Shown: positions 1 to 7,503 of the stretch, one piece after another
How positions within the stretch are numbered: the first letter of the stretch is position 1
How the letters are laid out: each line of letters opens with the position of its first letter
Source of the DNA: an uncultured Oscillospiraceae bacterium
GTDB taxonomy: Bacteria; Bacillota; Clostridia; Oscillospirales; Oscillospiraceae
Reading direction: 5' to 3'
Assembly: GCA_910577525.1 (NCBI GenBank)
Contig: CAJTLI010000014.1
Coordinates: forward strand, 1 to 63,202
Length of the DNA stretch: 63,202 bases
Notes under the pieces: generated by a model
Told to the model about the DNA's origin: nothing
Seen by the model: the letters and a program-made list of their open reading frames with translations, nothing else
Database searches by the model: none
Program-made: the position numbers and the translations under genes

Positions 1-72
1 ACAGACAACAAGCCCTTTCGGCTGCTTGAACAATTTTACCGCCTTATTTTTGTCTAACTTTTTGGGCGCACT

Positions 73-249
73 TCACTCCGGCGCGTTCTTATTTTTGAGC
101 TTCTCCAGCTGTTCAAAATGCTTTTTCATCACCAGGTTGATATAGCTTGAGACAGATCTATCTTGATATTCTGCTCGTTCCTTAATTTTTACCAAAATAG
201 GATCGTCAATTGTAATACTGATTTGTGTTTTTAGCGGTTTTTCTTTCAT
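73..249 (-). CDS. Small ribbon-helix-helix (CopG/MetJ-like) protein
   Basis: 58 aa. A short beta-strand segment (KTQISITIDD) is followed by two helices with a polar turn (RSVSSYINLVMKKHF), the layout of ribbon-helix-helix DNA-binding proteins, in which the strand of a dimer enters the major groove. The ATG at 249 is chosen because an AGGTG sits six bases upstream; ATG and GTG codons at 255 and 258 would overlap that site. It is divergent from the small gene at 338 across a very AT-rich spacer holding at least one consensus promoter, so it could repress itself and that neighbour. No toxin-like partner follows it on its own strand within the window, but only 72 bases remain on that side. AT-rich codon use differs from the GC-rich genes further in and suggests acquired DNA. 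Target unknown. Confidence 0.6.
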   Translation of the reverse strand: MKEKPLKTQISITIDDPILVKIKERAEYQDRSVSSYINLVMKKHFEQLEKLKNKNAPE

Positions 250-292
250 AAACATCACCTGTTTATGTTATACCATTTATTAGTATTATATA

Positions 293-321
293 TTGACGAA
301 TGATAGAATATAATATATAAT
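293..321 (+). promoter_or_regulatory. Sigma-A promoter of the gene at 338
   Basis: TTGACG (293-298) and TATAAT (316-321) are separated by 17 bases, 16 bases before the start codon region. The surrounding DNA is almost pure A/T. Confidence 0.7.
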
Positions 322-337
322 ATTATAGGGTGATATT

Positions 338-520
338 ATGAATGAAATTGAGTTTGACCAGGCGCTGTCTGTATTTTTGGACAGTGAGGGATGTGAGAAG
401 ACGAATGAGGCATTATTTGAGCTGGTGCGGTCGGCGTTCACGGCTGGGTGGAAGGCGGCGCTGGGTTCTGATATTGGGAAGGTCATGAGAATCGCGAAGC
501 GGGAGGAGCGGGGGGAGTGA
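338..520 (+). CDS. Small hypothetical protein
   Basis: 60 aa, acidic at the N-terminus with a basic tail (AKREERGE). It has a predicted helical core with a FTAGWKAAL segment of the kind seen in small accessory proteins of Firmicute mobile elements. A GGTGAT lies just upstream of the ATG and a consensus promoter precedes it at 293-321. I do not recognise the family. It is divergent from the ribbon-helix-helix gene and is followed 28 bases later by repeat copy A. The first half is AT-rich and the last 30 codons become GC-rich, so the 3' end may have been joined to the flanking repeat DNA. Confidence 0.5.
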   Translation: MNEIEFDQALSVFLDSEGCEKTNEALFELVRSAFTAGWKAALGSDIGKVMRIAKREERGE

Positions 521-548
521 CAGCCCAGGCGGGCCCGGTGCATCAGCC

Positions 549-802
549 CAGGCGCGGGGCGGTGGACCGGACCGCTTTTCAGTGATTAGACACAAGCGGC
601 AGCGCTAATAGGGGGACCCCAGTCGAAAGCCGCTGGCGCCGGAAGGGTCAGGGACAGCCTTCGTATAGGCGTTCCCCCGCAGCGGGGGTTCTTAGGGGGA
701 GACCCGCCTAAAGGACGTGGCCCGCCTTTGGGGCCATGTCCGTCCGGCGGGGGACCCCCTAAGTGTGTCTTTGGTTACTTTCTGCACAGGCAGAAAGTAA
801 CC
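549..802 (+). repeat. Dispersed structured repeat, copy A
   Basis: Copy A of a family seen six times in this window (also 15941-16133, 17740-17999, 32053-32310, 32962-33236, 59451-59513). In order: an AGGCGCGGGG...GTGGACC start; the block CAGCGCTAATAGGGG followed by CCAGTCGAAAG; GCGCCGGAAGG; a short CCCCC/GGGGG hairpin; a long stem CTTAGGGGG / CCCCCTAAG; the block TCTTTGG; and a terminal hairpin at 773-802 with arms GGTTACTTTCTG and CAGAAAGTAACC. In this copy the inner arm pairs differ from the other copies (CTG/CAG instead of CTCTC/GAGAG) yet pairing is kept. It fills the non-coding space between the 60-aa gene and aspS; no gene is seen in it. Confidence 0.8.
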
Positions 803-838
803 CCCCGGAGGGGCGTACCCTCCATTTTAGGAAGAAGA

Positions 839-866
839 AAACCCTCCGCCGGGTGGCGGAGGGTTT
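839..866 (-). terminator. Intrinsic terminator of aspS
   Basis: Perfect 10-bp stem ACCCTCCGCC / GGCGGAGGGT with a four-base loop, three bases past the aspS stop, followed on the minus strand by TTTTCTTCTT. Confidence 0.85.
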
Positions 867-869
867 CTC

Positions 870-2648
870 TTATTCCTCTTCTTCTGCGGTGCAGGCGATG
901 GACAGCTCGTCCAGCTGCCGCTGATCCACAAGGGAGGGGGCCCCCATCATAATGTCCTGGGCCCGCTGGTTCATGGGGAAGGGAATGACCTCCCGAATGG
1001 ACTCCTCTCCGGTGAGGAGCATAACCATGCGGTCCACGCCGGGGGCGGCGCCAGCGTGGGGGGGCGCGCCGTAGGTAAAGGCGTTGTACATGGCGGGGAA
1101 CTTGGCCTTTACGTCGTCCTCCCCCAGCCGGACCAGCTGGAACGCCTCGATCATGATTTCCGGGTCGTGGTTGCGCACCGCGCCAGAGGCGGTCTCGTAG
1201 CCGTTGCATACCAGGTCGTACTGGAAGGCGGTGATGGTCAGGGGGTCAATCTCCCCTGCCGCCGCCTTTTTCAGGGTGTCCAGTCCGCCGTTGGGCATAG
1301 AGAAGGGGTTATGGCAGAACTCCAGCTGGCCGGACTCCTCGCCGATCTCGTACATGGGGAAATCGACGATCCAGCAGAACTGATACTGTTCCCTGTCCAT
1401 GTGGCTGGGACAGAGGGCGCCTAGCTTGCTGCGGAGCACACCGGCGGTTTTCTGGGCGGCGGCCAGCTTGCCCGCCGTCAGGCCCACAAAGCAGCCGGGG
1501 GTGAGGCCAAGGGCCTCCACCGCCTGCTCCTTGAGGGGCTGGATAAACTTGGCGATGCCGCCCACAATCTCCTGATTTTCGTCATAGCGGAACCAGTAGG
1601 CCTTTTCCCCCGCCTGGACCTCCACGCCGGCGCAAAGCTTGTCGATTTGCTTCCGGGTGCCCTCGAAACCGGACACCACGACGGCTTTGACGGTGTTTCC
1701 CTCAAAGGGCCCGAAGCCGCAGCCGGACAGGAGGCCGGTGGCGTCCCGGATGGTCAGGTCAATGCGCAGGTCGGGCTTGTCGGTGCCGTAGAGCTCCATG
1801 GCGTCGTTGTAGCGGATGCGGCGGAAGGGGGCGGGAGTGACCCGCTTGTACAGGCCGTATTGCTCAAATACGGGGACCAGCACCCGCTCCAGTACGCCCA
1901 GTACGTCGTCCTGGTTGGCAAAGGCCATCTCCATGTCCAGCTGGTAGAACTCGCCGGGGGTGCGGTCGCCCCGGGCGTCCTCGTCCCGGAAGCAGGGGGC
2001 GATCTGGAAGTAGCGGTCGAAGCCGGAGGCCATCAGCAGCTGCTTGAACTGCTGGGGGGCCTGGGGCAGGGCGTAGAACTTGCCGGGGTGCTTCCGGCTG
2101 GGCACCAGATAATCCCGGGCCCCCTCGGGGGAGGAGGCGGTGAGGATGGGGGTGGTGATCTCCAAAAAGCCCTCGGCAGTCATGGCGGCCCGGAGGGCGG
2201 CCACCACGTTGGAGCGCAGAATGATATTCCGCTTTACCTCGGGGTTGCGCAGGTCCAGATAGCGGTATTTCAGCCGGGCGGACTCGTCCGCCTCCCGGGA
2301 GCGGTTGATGGGGAAGGGCAGCTCGTTGTGCTGGCAGCGGCCCAGCACCTCGATTTTGCTGGGTACCACCTCGATGTCTCCGGTGGGCATATTGGGATTT
2401 TTGCTGTCCCGCTCCCGGACCGCGCCCTCCACCGAGATGGTGGACTCCTTGTTCAGCCCCTTCACCGCCGCCATCATGTCCTCGGTCTCGATGACAATCT
2501 GGGTGGTGCCGTAGAAATCCCGCAGGACCAGGAAGGCCAGATTCTGGCCCACCTCCCGGACGTTCTCCATCCAGCCCACCAGCTTCACCTGCTGGCCCAC
2601 GTGTTCCTTGCGCAGGTCATTGCAGGTGTGGGTACGCGATTGAACCAT
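870..2648 (-). CDS. aspS: Aspartyl-tRNA synthetase
   Basis: 592 aa, the usual length of the bacterial-type enzyme. It charges tRNA-Asp (or Asp/Asn in non-discriminating forms) in the cytoplasm. An N-terminal OB-fold anticodon-binding domain (about residues 1-110) is followed by the class II core with motif 2 (FRDEDARGDRTPGEF), a bacterial GAD insertion and motif 3 (GVDRMVMLL near the C-terminus). The start is ATG 2648: a GGAG lies nine bases upstream, while an in-frame extension to 2681 has no ribosome site. hisS and aspS are neighbours in many Firmicutes; here a sigma/anti-sigma pair sits between them. The 48-bp gap to the anti-sigma gene is AT-rich and could hold a weak promoter. A strong terminator follows. 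Confidence 0.97.
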   Translation of the reverse strand: MVQSRTHTCNDLRKEHVGQQVKLVGWMENVREVGQNLAFLVLRDFYGTTQIVIETEDMMAAVKGLNKESTISVEGAVRERDSKNPNMPTGDIEVVPSKIEVLGRCQHNELPFPINRSREADESARLKYRYLDLRNPEVKRNIILRSNVVAALRAAMTAEGFLEITTPILTASSPEGARDYLVPSRKHPGKFYALPQAPQQFKQLLMASGFDRYFQIAPCFRDEDARGDRTPGEFYQLDMEMAFANQDDVLGVLERVLVPVFEQYGLYKRVTPAPFRRIRYNDAMELYGTDKPDLRIDLTIRDATGLLSGCGFGPFEGNTVKAVVVSGFEGTRKQIDKLCAGVEVQAGEKAYWFRYDENQEIVGGIAKFIQPLKEQAVEALGLTPGCFVGLTAGKLAAAQKTAGVLRSKLGALCPSHMDREQYQFCWIVDFPMYEIGEESGQLEFCHNPFSMPNGGLDTLKKAAAGEIDPLTITAFQYDLVCNGYETASGAVRNHDPEIMIEAFQLVRLGEDDVKAKFPAMYNAFTYGAPPHAGAAPGVDRMVMLLTGEESIREVIPFPMNQRAQDIMMGAPSLVDQRQLDELSIACTAEEEE

Positions 2649-2696
2649 GAAAATCAACTCCAAACTGTATAATAGTTGCATATGATTGCTATATGT

Positions 2697-3431
2697 TTAC
2701 TTTAAAACCCCGTATTCCATCATCAGGGCGGACAGCGCGTCGTAGACAGCTCCGTCCGTGTGGTAGAAGAAGGTGTTGGGGTTTCCCTTTACACTGACCT
2801 GGACCGTGTGGCTGTAGTCGTTATAAAACGAGGCGGTGGCCACAACCTCATTGTCCTGCACCAGGTACAGCTGTGCGATGTCCGAGGCCCCTTTTACGGA
2901 CGTGTCCAGCAGCTCCCCAAGCGGCGTGTAATTCAGCACGTTTCGCAGCTCCGGCCGGTAGGACCCGGCCCGCAGGGTGTCCATCAGCGTGCCAATCACG
3001 GCGGGATCTGTCTCCTGTTCCCCGTCCAGCTGCCAGATTTCGACGTGGAGGTCCGGCTGAAAAATCATAGCGGAATAGTGGCCCATGATCTGGTCCGGCT
3101 CCGCTTTTCGAGAGGCCGTGTCCCAGCTCCGTGGAATCAGGGTATAGCAGAGGCAGAACACAACGATAACTGCCAGTACCGACACCGCGCAGGCAAGTTT
3201 GACGTTTTGTTTTTTCCGAATCTCCGCCCGGCGCTCCAAAAACCGCTTCACCGCCTTCTCGTCCTCGTCGGGGGGCAGGGAGATGGGGGTGCGCATTTTC
3301 CGCAGCTCCGCCCGGCAGTCGGGGCAGTCCGCCAGGTGCTTCCGCACCAGCTTGGCCGTTTCCTCACTCACCGCGCCGTCCTCGTATAGGGGCAGCAGGT
3401 CCCGGATCACATCGCAATTTGCCTCTTTCAT
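2697..3431 (-). CDS. Membrane anti-sigma factor with zinc-finger (zf-HC2) domain
   Basis: 244 aa. Residues 1-45 carry the HxxxCxxC zinc-binding anti-sigma signature (HLADCPDC, with an upstream Cys at residue 6); one membrane segment follows at about 76-98 (LACAVSVLAVIVVFCLCYTL) and the remaining 145 residues are predicted extracellular. This is the layout of RsiW/RsgI-type regulators that hold an ECF sigma factor at the membrane until a signal triggers release. Its ATG overlaps the sigma stop codon (ATGA), so translation is coupled. The outer domain is not one I recognise, so the signal is unknown. Confidence 0.85.
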   Translation of the reverse strand: MKEANCDVIRDLLPLYEDGAVSEETAKLVRKHLADCPDCRAELRKMRTPISLPPDEDEKAVKRFLERRAEIRKKQNVKLACAVSVLAVIVVFCLCYTLIPRSWDTASRKAEPDQIMGHYSAMIFQPDLHVEIWQLDGEQETDPAVIGTLMDTLRAGSYRPELRNVLNYTPLGELLDTSVKGASDIAQLYLVQDNEVVATASFYNDYSHTVQVSVKGNPNTFFYHTDGAVYDALSALMMEYGVLK

Positions 3432-3916
3432 TGCTTCATCGCCTCCATATGCTCAACGATCTGTACCTTGGCCCGGTAGAACGTCACCCGGGCCCAGTTG
3501 GCGCTCTTGCCGAACAGCCGCCCGATCTTCTCGTAGGGCAGCTCCCCGAACACCCGCAGAGTGAACACCTCTTTATAGGGCTCCCCCATTCCATGGAGAA
3601 ACTGGTGAATGGCAAAGGCGGTCTCTTCGTCCTCCAGCCGCTCCTCGACGCGTACCCCGTCCGGCCGCTCCTGGGGCAGGTCCTCCGCGGAGATGGTGCG
3701 CTTTTGGGCGCGGCAGTGGGAGTAGTAGGCGTTGCGGGCGATGGTGAACAGCCAGGCCCGGATGTCCTTGGACCCGTCGAAGGTGTTCAGCGCCTTGAGG
3801 GCCCTGAAAAAGGTGTCCTGGGCGATCTCTTCCGCCAGCGGCCCGTCCTGGGCTAGGCTGAGGGAAAAGCGGTACACGTCTCGAAAATACCGCCGGTAGA
3901 TCTCTTCGAATTCCAC
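3428..3916 (-). CDS. ECF-type RNA polymerase sigma factor
   Basis: 162 aa from GTG 3916. Sigma-70 region 2 (FEEIYRRYFRDVYRFSL...AEEIAQDTFFRAL, then WLFTIARN) lies at about residues 3-75 and region 4 with its helix-turn-helix (LPYEKIGRLFGKSANWARVTFYRAK) at about 120-160. The GTG is preferred because AAGGGGGTG stands six bases upstream; a GTG at 3934 would add six residues without a site. It overlaps the anti-sigma gene by four bases, the usual operon form. It lies downstream of hisS (59-bp gap, same strand), so it may be partly read from the hisS promoter. Target promoters unknown. Confidence 0.9.
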   Translation of the reverse strand: MEFEEIYRRYFRDVYRFSLSLAQDGPLAEEIAQDTFFRALKALNTFDGSKDIRAWLFTIARNAYYSHCRAQKRTISAEDLPQERPDGVRVEERLEDEETAFAIHQFLHGMGEPYKEVFTLRVFGELPYEKIGRLFGKSANWARVTFYRAKVQIVEHMEAMKQ

Positions 3917-3994
3917 GGCTGTCACCCCCTTCACCGGAATAACGCGCGGGAGGCGGGTTTGTTACAGATCATTTTGCATATTTGGCGAAAAATT

Positions 3995-5365
3995 TCAGTC
4001 CTTATCCGGCTCTCTGACGGGGGGGATGGCGTCCTTTTCCCCCAGCGCCGCCAGCACGGCGGGCATAACCTGGTCCGCCGGGAGCAGGCTCTGCTCCCCG
4101 GTGGCCATGTCCTTCAGGGATACCCTGCCCTGGGCGATCTCGTCCTCTCCCAGGAAGGCGGCGAAGGGGACCCCCAGCTTGTCGGCGTAGCTCATCTTCT
4201 GCTTGAACTTTTTGGGCTCGGTGTAGAGCTGGGCCCGGACGCCGGACGCCCGCAGCCGGGTGGCAAAGGCGATGGCGGGGGAGAGGTCCTCCGTCATGGG
4301 CAGGATGAGCACGTCGGCGGGGGCGGTGTTCAGCGCGTCGTTGAGGTAGCCCTGCTCCTCCAGCACGTAGAACAGGCGGGTGAGGCCGATGGAAATTCCA
4401 ACGCCGGGGAGTTGTTTATCGGTGTAATATTCCGCCAGGTTGTCATACCGCCCGCCGGAGCAGATGGAGCCGATCTCCGGGTGGTCCGTCATAAAGGTCT
4501 CGTACACGGTGCCGGTGTAGTAGTCCAGCCCCCGGGCAATGGTGAGGTCCACCGCGAAGCTCTCCTCGGGGACCCCGAAGGCCCCCAGGTACTTCACCAC
4601 GGTGGACAGCTCGTCCAGGCCGGTGTCAAACAGCTCATGGCGGCCCCGATACGCCTCCAGGGAATCAAGCACCTCTTTATTACTGCCGGTAATGGAGATA
4701 AAGGACAAAATCTCGTCGGCCTGGTCCCCGGTGACGGCGATTTCCTCGCCCATCAGCAGCTCCCGCACCTTGTCCGCGCCGATCTTGGGCAGCTTGTCCA
4801 CGGTGCGCATCACGTCCCCGGCCTTGTCCGTCAGGCCCAGCATGGCGTAAAACCCGTTGAGCACCTTCCGGTTGTTGACCCGGATCTGGAACCGCTTCAG
4901 CCCCAGGCTGGTGAAGGTCTGGTAGATGATGGCGGGGATCTCCGCCTCGTTGACGATGTCCAGCTTTCCGTCGCCGATCACGTCGATGTCCGCCTGATAG
5001 AACTCCCGGAACCGCCCCCGCTGGGCCCGCTCCCCCCGGTAGACCTTGCCGATCTGGAACCGGCGGAAGGGGAAGGACAGGTCGGCGTAGTGGAGGGCCA
5101 CGTATTTCGCCAGGGGGACAGTGAGGTCAAACCGCAGGGACAGGTCGCTGTCCCCCTTGGTGAAGCGGTAGATCTGCTTTTCCGTCTCGCCGCCGGCCTT
5201 GGCCAGCAGCACCTCGCTGGCCTCGATGATGGGGGTGTCCAGGGGGGTGAAGCCGTAGAGGGAGTAGGAGCGGCGCAGCAGCTCCGCCATCCGCTCAAAC
5301 TGCATCTGCCGGGCGGGGAGGAGCTCCATAAAGCCCGACAGGGTGCGGGGTTTTTGTTTTGCCAT
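3995..5365 (-). CDS. hisS: Histidyl-tRNA synthetase
   Basis: 456 aa, slightly longer than the typical 420-430. Class II enzyme charging tRNA-His. Motif 2 region (YRGERAQRGRFREFYQADID), histidine-binding signature RGLDYYTGTVYE and the GGRYDNL block are all present, followed by the C-terminal anticodon-binding domain (about 350-440). The C-terminus is extended by an acidic/proline tail (IPPVREPDKD). AAAGGAGA precedes ATG 5365. It has its own strong promoter at 5447-5474 and a roughly 75-base leader that contains a hairpin (5391-5424). It is the first gene of the hisS-sigma-anti-sigma-aspS stretch. Confidence 0.97.
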   Translation of the reverse strand: MAKQKPRTLSGFMELLPARQMQFERMAELLRRSYSLYGFTPLDTPIIEASEVLLAKAGGETEKQIYRFTKGDSDLSLRFDLTVPLAKYVALHYADLSFPFRRFQIGKVYRGERAQRGRFREFYQADIDVIGDGKLDIVNEAEIPAIIYQTFTSLGLKRFQIRVNNRKVLNGFYAMLGLTDKAGDVMRTVDKLPKIGADKVRELLMGEEIAVTGDQADEILSFISITGSNKEVLDSLEAYRGRHELFDTGLDELSTVVKYLGAFGVPEESFAVDLTIARGLDYYTGTVYETFMTDHPEIGSICSGGRYDNLAEYYTDKQLPGVGISIGLTRLFYVLEEQGYLNDALNTAPADVLILPMTEDLSPAIAFATRLRASGVRAQLYTEPKKFKQKMSYADKLGVPFAAFLGEDEIAQGRVSLKDMATGEQSLLPADQVMPAVLAALGEKDAIPPVREPDKD

Positions 5366-5390
5366 GGTGATTTTCTCCTTTAAAAAGTAT

Positions 5391-5424
5391 ACGCTCCCGC
5401 CTCCATAACCTGGGACGAGAGCGT
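5391..5424 (-). other. Hairpin with U-tract in the hisS leader (possible attenuator)
   Basis: Arms ACGCTC and GAGCGT close a loop containing CGTCCC and GGAGGCG segments that can extend the pairing; on the minus strand the hairpin is followed by ATACTTTTT and then the hisS ribosome site. It lies between the hisS promoter and start codon, so it could attenuate hisS, or simply terminate read-through from mgsA. A T-box was looked for and its conserved GGTGG and specifier elements were not found. Confidence 0.4.
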
Positions 5425-5446
5425 GAAACCGTTTACGGACACAGAT

Positions 5447-5474
5447 ATTATATCAATCCCGCTCCAAAAGTCAA
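5447..5474 (-). promoter_or_regulatory. Sigma-A promoter of hisS
   Basis: On the minus strand TTGACT (5474-5469) and TATAAT (5452-5447) are 16 bases apart, directly after the mgsA-like stop codon. Confidence 0.8.
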
Positions 5475-5477
5475 GAC

Positions 5478-5891
5478 TTACACCTTGATGGGGGTGGTGG
5501 GCTTGATGATCTGCCGCCAGTCCAGGTCGCCCCGGGCCAGGCCGTGGATGAGCATTTCGGCGGTGGCGGCGTTGGTGGCCACGGGTACGTTGTGCTGGTC
5601 GCACAGGTTGATGATGTAGTTCAGGTCCTTTTCCAGCTCGTCGGTGGTGGGGTCGTTGAAAAACAGCACCATGTCGATCTCGTCATAGGCGATATGGGCG
5701 CCGATCTGCTGGCTGCCGCCCTGGGCGTGGGCCAGAAAGAGCTGGACCGGCAGTCCGGTGGCCTCTGCCACCTGTTTGCCGGTATTGCTGGTGGCGCAGA
5801 CCGTGTGCTTGGACAGAATGCCGCAGTAGGCAATGCAGAATTGGACCATCAGTTCTTTTTTGTTGTCATGGCTCATCAGGGCAATGTTCAT
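5478..5891 (-). CDS. Methylglyoxal synthase-like protein with altered active site
   Basis: 137 aa, MGS-like fold over the full length. Family landmarks kept: MSHDNKK (His8/Asp9, matching E. coli His19/Asp20), ATSNTGK phosphate loop, FFNDP, and VATNAATAEMLIHG. Two catalytic features of true MgsA are missing: the Asp of GGDQQ is Ser60 (GGSQQIG), and the PHDPD stretch carrying E. coli His98/Asp101 is replaced by TTDELEKD. In E. coli the GGDQQ Asp is the catalytic base in converting dihydroxyacetone phosphate to methylglyoxal. A normal synthase is therefore doubtful; a regulatory or different lyase role is possible. It follows minD by 43 bp, a position where Clostridia commonly keep mgsA in the min/rodA cluster. 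Confidence 0.85.
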   Translation of the reverse strand: MNIALMSHDNKKELMVQFCIAYCGILSKHTVCATSNTGKQVAEATGLPVQLFLAHAQGGSQQIGAHIAYDEIDMVLFFNDPTTDELEKDLNYIINLCDQHNVPVATNAATAEMLIHGLARGDLDWRQIIKPTTPIKV

Positions 5892-5934
5892 GCAGATCGT
5901 CCTTTCTATGAAATTGAAGACCGGTTTGGAGGGT

Positions 5935-6666
5935 CTATCGAATCCGCAGCAGCGGGACCCGCTGTCCCAGCAGCCGCTTCGCGATATTGAGATAAGCGGG
6001 AGCCGCCCCCTTATAGGTGGTGAGGATCAGGGGCACCCCGGCGGCGGTGGCCAGGGTGACGGCGGGGTCCTCCGGCACCACCCCCAGCAGGGGGAGCCCG
6101 GCGGTATCCATGGCCTGATCGATGGAGGTGCGCAGCCGGGCGATGAGCTTGGGCTGGACCCGGTTTATCACCAGGTGGAGCTGGGCCAGGTCCCGCAGCT
6201 CGGACACCGCCCGCTGGGCGTCCCGCAGGGCGGCGGGGTCCACAGCGGACACCACGATCACCCGGTCGGCGGCCGCCCTGGCCAGCTGGAACCCGGTGCC
6301 CAGCCCGGCGGGGGAGTCCATGAAGACGAAGTCAAAAAATTCCTCCGCCTCCTCGGCCACTTCCCGGAAGCGGCGTTCCTCCAGGCCTTCGGGGCCCAGG
6401 GGGGCGGTGAGCAGATACAGCCCCTTGATCTCCGGCTGTTCCACCGCGGCGCTCATCAGGGGACAGCGGTAGTCCATCACGTCGGAGAAGTCCATCAGCG
6501 CCCGGTCGGACAGACCCAGGGCCAGGTCCAGGTTGCGCAGGCCGATATCCATATCGATGCACAGCACCTTTTTCCCCAGCGCCGCCAGACAGGAGGCCAC
6601 CCCCGCAGTGAGGGAGGTCTTTCCGGTGCCGCCCTTTCCCGATGTGACCATGACGGCAGTGCTCAT
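5935..6666 (-). CDS. minD: Septum-site ATPase MinD
   Basis: 243 aa from ATG 6666, which has AGGAGG eight bases upstream. Deviant Walker A GKGGTGKTS (residues 10-18), Walker A' region CIDMDIGLRNLDLALG, Walker B FVFMDSPAG, and a C-terminal amphipathic helix (YLNIAKRLLGQRVPLLRIR) suited to membrane binding. MinD dimerises with ATP on the membrane and recruits MinC to block off-centre division. Neither minC nor minE is next to it, unlike the usual minCDE order; the downstream mgsA-like gene looks like a remnant of the ancestral cluster. An FlhG-type role is unlikely, since no flagellar genes are near. Confidence 0.85.
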   Translation of the reverse strand: MSTAVMVTSGKGGTGKTSLTAGVASCLAALGKKVLCIDMDIGLRNLDLALGLSDRALMDFSDVMDYRCPLMSAAVEQPEIKGLYLLTAPLGPEGLEERRFREVAEEAEEFFDFVFMDSPAGLGTGFQLARAAADRVIVVSAVDPAALRDAQRAVSELRDLAQLHLVINRVQPKLIARLRTSIDQAMDTAGLPLLGVVPEDPAVTLATAAGVPLILTTYKGAAPAYLNIAKRLLGQRVPLLRIR

Positions 6667-6786
6667 GGGCCGGCCTCCTTCCGATACATTCAAAATCATA
6701 GCACGGATTTGTGAAAATAGCAACAAAAAATATGAAAATAATGAAAATTTATTCGAAAAATTTCATATCCTTATGAAAAAATTGGA

Positions 6787-7500
6787 TTATAATGGGGATT
6801 TTTGTATTTTAGCCCAGCGTCTGGGATAAATCTCCGGTGTTGAGGCGGTTTTTTTGATAAAAATTACCCTGTGGACAACCTCTGTGCGGGGAATGGCGTA
6901 GTCAAAGACCTCCTCTGTCCGGCCTCCCAGGCGGGAGATGGCGGGCAAAGCGTCCTCCAGCTCCCCGTCGCAGCCCGCCCCCTTCATGGCGAGAAAAAGC
7001 CCGCCCACCTTGACAAAGGGCAGGCACAGCTCGCACAGCAGCCGCAGGCTCGCCACCGCCCGGGCGGCGGCGAAGTCGAACCGCTCCCGGAACTGGGGGT
7101 CCAGCCCCGCCTCCTCGGCGCGCTGGTGGAGGGTGCGCACACCCTCCAGGCCCAGCGCCCGGGCAGTCTCCTGAAGCCAGTCCAGCCGCTTGTTCAGGCT
7201 GTCCAGCAGGGTGACCTCCAGAGAGGGAACCAAAATTTTCAGCGCCATCCCCGGGAAGCCCGCCCCGGTGCCCACGTCGATGAGGGTTTTCCCGGCAAAA
7301 TCCCCGCGGCTCAGCAGAGCGGCGCAGTCCAGCATGTGGAGGGCGGCCACGTCGCTGGGCTCGGTGATGGCGGTGAGGTTCATCACCTTGTTTTTTTCCA
7401 GGAGCAGCTCTCCGTACCGGGCCAGCAGGGCGGGGGAGTCCTCCGGCACGCGCCCGGTGAGGCCCAGCTGTGCCAGTCCGTCCGCAATCAGCCTTTCCAT
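6787..7500 (-). CDS. rsmG: 16S rRNA (guanine527-N7)-methyltransferase RsmG
   Basis: 237 aa, normal length. Rossmann methyltransferase with SAM motif LIDVGTGAGFPGMALKI, preceded by the N-terminal family block NKVMNLTAI and followed by RAVASLRLLCE. It methylates G527 in the 530 loop of 16S rRNA; loss gives low-level streptomycin resistance in other bacteria. rsmG next to noc/parA/parB is typical of the origin-proximal region, although here six genes lie between them. Its ATG is four bases from the stop of the upstream gene, so they are co-transcribed. Confidence 0.96.
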   Translation of the reverse strand: MERLIADGLAQLGLTGRVPEDSPALLARYGELLLEKNKVMNLTAITEPSDVAALHMLDCAALLSRGDFAGKTLIDVGTGAGFPGMALKILVPSLEVTLLDSLNKRLDWLQETARALGLEGVRTLHQRAEEAGLDPQFRERFDFAAARAVASLRLLCELCLPFVKVGGLFLAMKGAGCDGELEDALPAISRLGGRTEEVFDYAIPRTEVVHRVIFIKKTASTPEIYPRRWAKIQKSPL

Positions 7501-7503
7501 GTC

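Noticed and set aside
73..520. Toxin-antitoxin pair from the ribbon-helix-helix gene and the 60-aa gene
   Set aside because: The genes are divergent rather than co-directional and the 60-aa product has no toxin feature I recognise.
5366..5446. T-box leader of hisS
   Set aside because: A CGTCCC piece and a terminator-like hairpin are seen, but the leader is only about 75 bases and lacks the stem I specifier loop and GGTGG T-box.
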